Of a stretch of 64,000 nucleotides of DNA, positions 56,312 to 64,000 are shown piece by piece. The stretch is taken from contig NHZP01000034.1 in assembly GCA_003313425.1 (NCBI GenBank), forward strand, positions 1 through 64,000, read 5' to 3'. The notes beneath the pieces were generated by a model. That model saw only the letters and a list, made by a program, of their open reading frames with translations, was not told where the DNA came from and ran no database searches. Source of the stretch: Pseudopyrenochaeta lycopersici (Eukaryota > Ascomycota > Dothideomycetes > Pleosporales > Pseudopyrenochaetaceae). Within the stretch, counting starts at the first letter, position 1, and each line of letters starts with the position of its first letter. A program made the position numbers and the translations under genes.

Positions 56312-56762
56312 TATTAATAATCCAGCTGTGATGCTGCATGTAAATCTGCGGGTTGGAGTACCCCACACTTCAGACACAACATCAATCAATACAACGCTGC
56401 TGCTTATCATCATGATCTCAACTTTCATCGTTTTAGCACGTTCAGTGCGACACCGTGTAACGGGCTAGGCCTATATCCGAGGCTGCACCGTCGTGCACAA
56501 ATATCCGGCTCGTGCGGGTGGCTCGCGCTCGTGAACTTTATAACCTCGCGTGGCACCTAATACTCTCCCCTTTTCTTCCTATCTTGGTTGTAGATAGCAT
56601 CCGGGCTAGATAGCTGGAATCCAGTTACTAAAGACCGCTCACAACCTGGACTGCCTTTTACCTGCCACAAAGTGAGCGAACTCATGCTCGTTCCCTAAGA
56701 CAGTAAACTTGTACAGACAGCTTCAACACGCGACTCAGGAAGGATTCACGAAAAGGCTTCAA
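56312..56762. other. spacer
   Basis: 3' flank of the patatin gene and right flank of the Tc1 element. No gene seen. Confidence 0.4.
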
Positions 56763-59700
56763 TCAAAGATGAGACTGATCCTCGCCTTTCCTCGAGCAGC
56801 GCCGCTTGACTGCTCGAGGGCAACAATCACTTGGCCGCCTCATCATAGTAGGACGCCCGCTCGGTGAGTTCGTGTCAAGCAGACGCCTCCATTCCAGTTT
56901 CTGAAGTTTTATCAGAGTACTGATTGATAAAGGTGAGGCGCTGATGGGATAATCACGCGTGCCCAGAAACTTCAGGCGCACATCTAGCTGATCTTCAAGG
57001 CTCCAGACGCGCACACAAACCGGTTTACTGAAATTTCCCGTTTGATCGAACGAGAATGCAGTGGAATTCCTCTCTCTCAATGTTCGCCTCTGGACCAGAA
57101 AGCAAGCACCCATACTGTCAAGCTTCCGCATGAGAGCCAAGAAAGCAGGTTTAGTAGCAGGGATACGGCATAAGATGCGGCCATAACAAGTATAATACCC
57201 TTTCTCATACATTGGCATGCATCGTAGTTCGAAATAGAAACTGGAAGCTAGGACGGCGTGAGCTAGGTCTTGCACAGCGGGGTCCGACGTGAAATGAGTC
57301 CAAGCTGTGGTGGCTAGACCGTCCATCGCTTGAGCATCTGCTAGGTCGGGTAGCTGGTCATCTAGAGTTAGATTGAATCGGCGGAGCCATTGGTCAATAT
57401 CATCGGCTTCGTCTGGTAGCGTGATGGCCATCATGTGGCGCATACTAGCAAACTTCTTGTCACCGTTGAAATTCTCGCTCCAGTAGTGCTTGAATGTCTG
57501 TTGAAGAGAGTTTTTGCCGAAGAAGAAGCTCGTAGTAGCATCCGTAGTACCGTCCATGCCTGCAACCTGTGTCGCGCTGCAGCTTCCTGTACCAATTGAT
57601 ACAAACTGGTCCGGCCGCCTTAGCTCCGGCGCCATCCTCCGCAGCTCTTGCAGCGCGAGCATGCTAGGATTATTGTCGCTGAGGCCGCCATCGATAAATG
57701 TTCCGTGAGAGGGTATCCTGTGCGGGGTAAAATACCTGTTCTTGTAAGGAATACAACACACCAATGATCTGGACGACTCACCATGGAGCTGCTGATGCAC
57801 ACCGTGCGCTATTCGACTGCGTAAGCATTGAATATCAAATGAATGCATGGAAACTTACGCATCCTTAACAGGTATCTCATCAAGAGCGTCGCCTGAGCGC
57901 AAGACCTTGTACGTCATGTGCTCGATATCGTCGTCGCGATCCTGCCCTCGAGCAGCGCCATTATAGCTAGTCACGACGCAGGTCTCCAAAGTGTCAGCGT
58001 TAACGACTGGAAAACCGGTACGCGCCCCGATAGAGGACATGTAAGGATGGTCGAGCATGGTAGCGTCCTTGAAAATTTCGAACAATGCACCGTCTATGTC
58101 CCCAGCTGGAAAACGGCCATTTCGATAAGACGCTATGAGTGCATGCGCGGCGGCAGCAAAGCCGACGCCCATACGGTTTCGACCACGGAATATGCGCGTA
58201 GACAACTGCTTAAACAAGTTGTACGTTTCATCTACGCTCATTCCTCGGTCATAGAGGGCCAAGTTCACCATACAACCTAGAGATGTTCAGTAAGTGGCGA
58301 TTGTACGTGTATATACTGGGTGCGTACCTGAACTAGTTCCGTAACTAAGGTCAAAGTGCTCCTGGACAGGCATGTCGAGGCCGACTGCTTGCTCGAGCGC
58401 GCGAAGGAACTGGATGGGGATGATGGCACGAATGCCACCGCCGTCAATGGACAAAACTCGAAAACCGGCAGTGACTGGCTTGACCCGTAAGGCCACATCA
58501 CAAGGCAACTTGCAGATAGGACAGTGGTCGAACTCATAAAGATGTGGATCCGTGTCAAAACAATTTCCCAGATCTTGGAAGCATTCCTCGCAGACCATAT
58601 GCCCACATGGAAACTTGTGCTCGGGCGCCGTCTGCACGCATGCGAGGCACAACTTGTAGGTCTTGACGCGAGAGAGCCACGGCCTGAACTCGTTGAGCAG
58701 GCTCGACCGTCCGTTTGCTCCCGGCTGATAAGGCCTGCTTCTCTCTAAGAAGTGTCGCTCAACGAGGCTTACAAGCCCGGCACGAAGTAACAATACTGAT
58801 GTGTCGGCTTGGCTTGAGCACTTCAATGTTCTGTTTTCAGCCGCAGCAGTGCAGATGGTCTTGTAGTGCGCCGCGAACACTTCTTCTGGGTTAAGGACTT
58901 TTGCAAGTTAGCAGGGTACAAATTGAATGCAGAAGGAGCACTGACAGGGTACATCGTACGCATAGTTGTCTAATGCAAGGCATCCAGCGATGAACGGGGT
59001 CAGGAACGCTGTTGTGTCTTCGTAAGTGTCTACGGTTGTGAGTAACTCTGCCAGATGTGTCTGCAAGCCTACCGGTACCGGCCTGTGCAAGCGCGACGCA
59101 GCGAGCATGTCGAAGGGTTCTTGTCTTGTGCTAGCAAAGTGATCACATGCATGGCGAAAAAGGAGATCGAAATGTATAGCGTTTAGAAGGATATGGTTCT
59201 GAGCACGGTAGTTCCTAGCCATGTCGGACTCTCTTTTGATCCGATCTGTCAGTGTCTGGATGCTGTCATTCTTGATATAGACGGAAACATATGAGAAAAA
59301 GTCGGTTCTTGGGTGCTTTAATTGCTGCTGGAGAAGTTTGAACAACTGCGTCTGCACATCCGAGGTGCTACGCTTTTCACTTGGTGCGGATATCAGAAGC
59401 AAGCGAGGACAAAATGTGGAACGGTGTTTCCCCGAGTAACTCTGTTCGAGCCAGGGCACCATCTGGTCCACGTGTCGCTGGAGATCGTCGCCGCTTGTAG
59501 AAAAAAAGCATACCACGTCCGCGAATGGACGGATCAGTCTACAGCGAAGATCTTCGAAAGCCTCAGCCGGATTGGAAACCGGCCACTGTATTTCACGTAC
59601 CGTGTGCCTATGACAAGTGGCCGCCATCGGCTCCGGGCTGAACGTAGTCCGCTTTGAGATGCTATCAAAGACGATCAGAGTTGGGTGGTCACTGAATGCG

Positions 59701-59948
59701 GTATCTGGATCTAGTTGCAAGCATAACCCATCAGATTCTTGACCATCAACCCGTTTCCTGAAGTGGGGTAGCGCATGGGTCATGAGCGGTGCATCACCAG
59801 CATGACCGATCATGACGACCAGGCTTGGGAATTTCATCGCAGGTGTGTCAAGGCTTAAGACAATGTCGCTCAATGTACTAGCGTGCCGAAACACGGTCTG
59901 CTCCTGTCCATGAAAGGAAAGCCAGGATCTGTGATCGCAATTCCTCAT
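56763..59948 (-). CDS. patatin-like phospholipase with RING-like finger and degenerate P-loop-type N-domain
   Basis: Predicted 996 residues in five exons: 59948-58946, 58897-58328, 58276-57859, 57808-57782 (27 nt) and 57735-56763. All introns (46-51 nt) have GT..AG ends and the joins keep frame. The N-terminal 330 residues look like a P-loop NTPase of this fungal family, but the Walker A position reads MIGHAGDAPLM and lacks GKS/T. A RING-like finger follows (CLACVQTAP, FPCGHMVCEEC, CPIC). The patatin domain has the oxyanion motif SIDGGGIRA, the nucleophile elbow GTSSG (split by intron 2), ARCASAAPWYFTP and the catalytic Asp in FIDGGLSDNNP. Patatins cleave acyl chains of membrane lipids; in fungi the domain also occurs in NLR-type proteins. 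The C-terminal 300 residues have no assigned domain. The lipase dyad is intact, so activity is likely. Confidence 0.85.
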
Positions 59949-60709
59949 GACTTGGATAGGCTGTGAGGACAGAGAGGAGATACGTAGAGGGCTAGGTTAG
60001 TTTACGAAGGAGAAAGGAGAGAAAAGTCGAGATCGAGGACATCGATCGAGACAGCACAGAGATATACTTTGAGCCATATAGAACGCTGACGTTGAAAGGC
60101 ACCGAAGCTCATACAGGTGAAAAGTGATCCGATGAAATGCTTGTGGCAAGCACAACTATCTGTGACGATGACTGAGACCATGTTATCAGCATGTCTACAG
60201 GAAGTAGGACTAATCAGCATGATGGTAGCATGGAAGCATCAACTCAGTAATGACATAACCTCAGAGCAAAAAGATGTGTAGGACTCATAGGGGAGGCGGT
60301 TGAGAACTTAGTGGCTCTCTCGAAACCTGCAACTGCAGCTTTTCCATGCCATGAGATTACGGATTGGATCGCTGAGATAGACTAGATCAGATGCAAAAGT
60401 GCAGCGGCTCGTTTTTCATGGACGGTGTGGCATGGCATGCATCACATGCAAGAGGTTGTCAGAAGGATATCAGAGGATGTCGGGCGTACAACTGATTGCA
60501 CTGCGTGTCAATGCTTTATGCTATGTAGAACTTCACCAACGTGCCCTCCACGCAGAACAGAAGCATGAGCCTGCCTCCAAAGTCGTACCACCTGCACTGA
60601 ATCCGAAGTCTAGGTTGCATCATCATACGGACCACCCAAACGGCAACGTTGCGCAGCCTCTTGTGGTAGCGCGCATTAAGTGCTACATGCTTTGCAGATC
60701 TCACAATGC
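59949..60709. other. spacer between the patatin gene and the chromo-shadow gene
   Basis: Upstream region of the patatin gene and 3' flank of the chromo-shadow gene. No gene seen. Confidence 0.4.
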
Positions 60710-61193
60710 TTAAGCGCGCTCTATAAGGAGGGTTCGAATATTCTGAAGTGATGAGACACACTCTCAACGCAATTCGCGAGGGAAGAACACTTACAATCGA
60801 CTCTCGTAGTACTGCAAGGTCTATGCGAGGATTTAGCGTGGGCGATGCGCAGCCATAGGTCATTCTTACAAGTTGTGGACACTTTGCGTACAATTCCTTT
60901 AGCGGATGGTAAGTCGGAGCGCTCCCATTTTTCCAAGCCAGTAGAGCGCTTAATTCGCCTGTATAGGGGTCTTGGACAATAGTGACAACACGTTCCACTC
61001 CTGTCTCCCACGATCCTGCTTTCGCCCTATACCGCGCTTCCTGATTTCTCTGCTTTGGCACGGTAGAGCTCACTCGTCTTTTCTTGATTGGTCGCCACTC
61101 TTCGTCGCTTGCATTGTCGGGTTCGCTGATGTGCTCCATATCCTTGTCCACTGCTTTTCTGAAGGGAAGATCCGAGCCCCTGTTCCCTCCCAT
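60710..61193 (-). CDS. chromo-shadow-domain protein without a chromodomain
   Basis: Predicted 143 residues. Exon 1 (61193-60795) and a 33-nt exon 2 (60742-60710) are separated by a 52-nt intron (GTAAGT..CTTCAG). Residues 1-60 are charged with a KKRR patch (EEWRPIKKRRVSSTV), likely a nuclear signal. Residues about 60-115 form a chromo shadow domain: SWETGVERVVTIVQDP, LSALLAWKNGSAPTYHPLKE and LYAKCPQLVRMTY. HP1 proteins have a chromodomain first and use the shadow domain to dimerise and recruit partners; here the chromodomain is absent. The unspliced frame would run on to 60516. The protein could bind HP1 partners without reading methylated histone H3; that is inference. Confidence 0.65.
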
Positions 61194-61589
61194 TGTGCTT
61201 AAAATAACCTTGTTTCCTCTGATCTGTTGGGTTTATGAAATTGGAAGGACCACGGTGCTGCGGATGAGCATCAGGTGTAGAGGTTATATAAAGGTTGGGA
61301 GGCAAAATCTGCCATATCGTGCTGAAGGAGCAGCTGTAGATCAGGATCTCAGCGATTTGTGATATTTGGGAAATTAAACCGTCCCCCTTAGACACTCCAT
61401 GCGAATACACAGCTGTTGTGATCATTGTCCCTTAAAGATCCTTCCAACCTCACCTGGCGCTGATGCTCGGCTCGCTGCAAGGCTCAATCCACCTCAACAC
61501 ACTACCAAGCATCCTTATTTCTACAGAAATACATGCATGCTGAAACTGCTTCTCTGCTCATCAAGGAAAGTTTCTCTTCAGATTGCTTA
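61194..61589. other. upstream region of the chromo-shadow gene
   Basis: No gene seen. Confidence 0.4.
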
Positions 61590-61838
61590 CAGTCGCTTGC
61601 GAAACCGCCTTCACCTTTTTGCGCACCCAAAGATTCTTGGCCCCCACCGCACTAGGACACCCATGCTGTTGTGTGGCCAATCATCTGCCTTCAGTGTTTG
61701 ACAGCGGAACCTGCTCAAACTCCGCAGAATCGTCTTACAGGAACATGATTGGCTAAAAAACAACAAGGACATCCTGGGGCCGCAAGGGTCAAGAATCTTC
61801 ATGTGCACAAAAGGTGAAGGCGATTTCGCAAGCGACTG
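61590..61838. mobile_element. TA-flanked MITE with long inverted ends
   Basis: A 249-bp element with inverted ends of about 70 bp starting CAGTCGCTTGCGAAA(C/T)CGCC, flanked by TA (61588-61589 and 61839-61840). An inner pair GCCAATCAT/ATGATTGGC makes almost the whole element a hairpin. The terminal pattern CAGT..GCGAA..TTCACC matches the MITE at 448-683. Confidence 0.8.
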
Positions 61839-62683
61839 TATGCATATCTGAACCACTGTAGCCTCGTTCGCACCTCCACAGTACACAAGCGACATCAGCT
61901 AGTGTTCTAGCGCTTTATCACAGTAATACCTACCAAGTCAAAATCATCTTGAGTCCATGTTGGTTACGCCAGCCTCATAGCTTGGTGCCTCCATGACTTG
62001 ATGTCGCACTGGACGTGTGTGTTAAAACGAACAGTGAAAATGGGTGAAGAAAATGAGGAGAATGCATTGTAACTGTGTGTGTATTTTTTGTATGTAGATG
62101 TGAGATCCTTTCTATGTGCTATAGTGAGGAGAGGTGCATTTATGTCCCTCGCGACAGCTATCATGTGATGATTGATTCCTGAGCCAATGAGCTTCCACCA
62201 GGTGGATCTGGCCTGCGACACTTGAGATTATCGCACACATGGCAGGATTACAGAGCTCGCACCAAGCTCTTGCGTTTTTCACCTTGTGAGCTGACGGACG
62301 AACCAAATCATCTTAGCATTCACACCACCCGTCATCGCTTTTCGGAGCAATTTACTTGGACGCATTGGTCGATGATCTTCTGGACACGATGCTGAACTAA
62401 ATAGTAATCAGACTTCGGCAGCTCCAAGTCTTCTTAGCAGTCGTCAAAGAACGATAGATTAGGGTTGAATATCTCTTTGCCATACAGTATACAGATGCCG
62501 AACATACTACCTAAGTCCAAGTTAGCGATGAAGTAGGTCGACGTTGTTGCGACCAGGGTAAATTACGGTGATGGCGATATGTCGCCTAGCGTGCGGTTCA
62601 TATATACACGTGTCAGATGTAAGGCCCGATGGGGTGTTAGATGTCACCTGTGGATCTCCAAGTTGCGAGATCCTAGATAGTAG
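61839..62683. other. intergenic, no supported gene
   Basis: Only short frames. TGTTAGATGTCACC near 62635 could be the edge of an LTR connected to the repeat that follows. Confidence 0.4.
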
Positions 62684-62735
62684 CACAAACTCTCGGGTGT
62701 AACCACTTGGCAGAGGGACACACAAAAAGGCAGAA
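62684..62735 (-). repeat. dispersed LTR-like repeat, copy 3
   Basis: The plus strand reads TAGCACAAACTCTCGGGTGT and AACCACTTGGCA, matching copy 1 at 19285-19320 (same orientation) with small changes. Confidence 0.65.
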
Positions 62736-63288
62736 AATACAGAATCAATCAATCACGTTCATCATCAAATATTCATCAAAGATTAAGCCAAACAGTCTTT
62801 GAATCTGACAACACGTGACATGGTATGCGGCGCTTTCTTGCCGAAATATTGTATTTGGGCGAGAGAAATTGCACTTTTAATAGTCACAAGACGACTACAA
62901 CTTGCAGCGATGCAAGCTTGCTTGCGTTTAACGAATCGGTGGAGACGAATAGCGGTCATCGAAATGAAAGTATCCACTGGGTAGATATTAAGCGAGTTTT
63001 CATTTGTTCATATCGAAATCAGGGCCTCCTCTTCTCTATGCCACGGGTGCTCGACCGACCATACAAGTAGGACATCGATTTTCTCTACGGCTGAGCAATG
63101 GGAGCAAGAAAGGTCACAGTGAAGGGCACAACGTTGACCGACTACCTGGTACACAGCAAAGAGTATATGATATGATATTCAGGGGGACCTGAAATCAAAG
63201 GATTAGACTTTTGCAAGGGAAACCACTTGTCAGCGATTGCTTATAACTGATGCTCTTAAGCAAAGAGTGAGCGTCTGCTGCTGTGGAA
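62736..63288. other. intergenic, no supported gene
   Basis: No coding signal found. Confidence 0.4.
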
Positions 63289-63987
63289 CTATTCTGCTTC
63301 TTCATCATCGTCTTCATCGTCTTCATCGTCTTCATCGTCTTCATCGTCTTCATCGTCTTCATCGTCTTCATCGTCTTCATCGTCTTCATCGTCTTCATCG
63401 TCTTCATCAACATGCTCATCCGTACTTCGGTCGTCACCATCGTGATCCGTAGCCTTCTCTGGATCACAGTCTCCTTCAGAGTATTCTTCGTCAACCGAAA
63501 GCGTCCTTGAGGTGTCACTCTCCGCACCGTCCTGATTGATTATTGCATCCTCCTCCTCATTCGTGTGTTGTCCATGCACCATAAGCCCATCTGCTTTCCC
63601 GATATTCATAAGTTGCCCCATTGATTTACAAAGAGAGTCCATATTGGTCCAGATGCAGATCTCACTGCGAATTGTATTGGCTTCGTGCTCATCGTAGGTA
63701 CCAAGTACCTTTTCCCTGTAATGTTGGCTTAAATCCTTGAAAACTCTTACTCGACGTTCCCAGTCCATGTCTAGAAGAATCTTGCCGGCTATTTCCGGTT
63801 TTGTCAACTGAACTAGCTGGTATTTCAGTTCCTCAGGAAACACTTGGAGGAGCACTACAACGTCTGCCAGCGGTAGGCCTTTCAAATAGCGTCGTATCTT
63901 GGCTGGTTCATTATCAAGATAAAAGCATAACTCTTCCACGATGTCCTGGTGCCTTCGGAGCATCCCCGAGATTTTCGACTGGGGCAT
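63289..63987 (-). CDS. hypothetical protein with a long acidic C-terminal repeat
   Basis: A 232-residue frame starting at a good ATG (MPQSKISGMLRRHQD, 63987). The first 120 residues look globular and helical (LPLADVVVLLQVFPEELKYQ, then WERRVRVFKDLSQHYREKVL). The middle is acidic, and the last 45 residues are a run of Asp-Glu-Asp triplets encoded by a 9-bp tandem repeat. Acidic tails of this kind occur on histone- or nucleic-acid-associated proteins, but no family is recognised. Its 5' flank is cut by the window end, so the upstream region cannot be judged. Confidence 0.5.
   Translation of the reverse strand: MPQSKISGMLRRHQDIVEELCFYLDNEPAKIRRYLKGLPLADVVVLLQVFPEELKYQLVQLTKPEIAGKILLDMDWERRVRVFKDLSQHYREKVLGTYDEHEANTIRSEICIWTNMDSLCKSMGQLMNIGKADGLMVHGQHTNEEEDAIINQDGAESDTSRTLSVDEEYSEGDCDPEKATDHDGDDRSTDEHVDEDDEDDEDDEDDEDDEDDEDDEDDEDDEDDEDDDEEAE
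63304..63409. repeat. 9-bp tandem repeat inside the acidic protein gene
   Basis: About eleven copies of CATCGTCTT with few changes, in frame with the gene on the minus strand. Length changes would add or remove Asp-Glu-Asp triplets without a frameshift. Confidence 0.9.
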
Positions 63988-64000
63988 GGTAGAATCCGCA

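Noticed and set aside
63237..63510. Plus-strand frames rich in repeated His-Arg-Leu or Phe-Ile-Val
   Set aside because: Antisense translation of the 9-bp repeat in the acidic protein gene.

Overview
The window is nuclear DNA of a filamentous ascomycete (Pezizomycotina, probably a Dothideomycete; the species cannot be fixed from sequence alone). The evidence is short GT..AG introns of about 46-68 nt, fungal-only families (HET-domain NLR, AA11 polysaccharide monooxygenase, DUF3723, Spt23/Mga2-like factor, Tad-type LINE), small secreted cysteine-rich proteins, and transposon copies that carry the repeat-induced point mutation (RIP) pattern. It looks like an accessory or subtelomere-like compartment: few intact genes, many decayed ones, and a dense mixture of transposons.

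Layout. 0-14 kb: a short inverted-repeat element, a broken class 3 lipase, a small basic protein, an intact secreted AA11 enzyme, a long gene-poor stretch, a small secreted six-cysteine protein, an OB-fold (POT1-like) fragment and a decayed Zn2Cys6/maltose-acetyltransferase fusion. 14.9-26.3 kb: a transposon island with an intact piggyBac element, about 1.8 kb of RIP-like DNA without long reading frames, a mariner-type element, a second small secreted six-cysteine gene (21.3-21.7 kb, two exons) and a hAT element. 26.6-32.2 kb: an immune-receptor-like locus with a HET/NB-ARC/TPR gene whose ZZ-finger tail lies behind an in-frame UAG, and a dead NB-ARC relic. 33-42 kb: a DNA ligase relic with two in-frame UGA codons, a Ty3/gypsy integrase remnant, an Spt23/Mga2-like DNA-binding protein whose reading frame is recognisable past its stop, a hAT fragment and a DUF3723 relic. 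43.9-50.5 kb: an intact three-exon hAT element, pogo/Fot1 and Tad LINE remnants, and a two-subtype tandem array built on a hairpin. 52.7-64 kb: a divergent CAX-like membrane protein, a RIP-inactivated Tc1 element with perfect 25-bp ends, a five-exon patatin-like phospholipase with a RING-like finger, a chromo-shadow-domain protein, a second TA-flanked MITE and an acidic-repeat protein.

How they relate. The elements seem to differ in age: the Tc1 copy and the 17.5-19.3 kb block look RIP-treated, whereas the piggyBac copy and the 44-47 kb hAT copy have clean reading frames and look recent. The host genes that remain intact (AA11, two secreted small proteins, patatin/RING, most of the NLR) are types associated with interaction with other organisms or with fungal self/non-self recognition. 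Several disrupted genes differ from a good reading frame by only one base, sometimes in a homopolymer, so assembly error must be excluded before they are called pseudogenes. Gene models with introns were built by eye from splice signals and frame continuity; no database search was possible.
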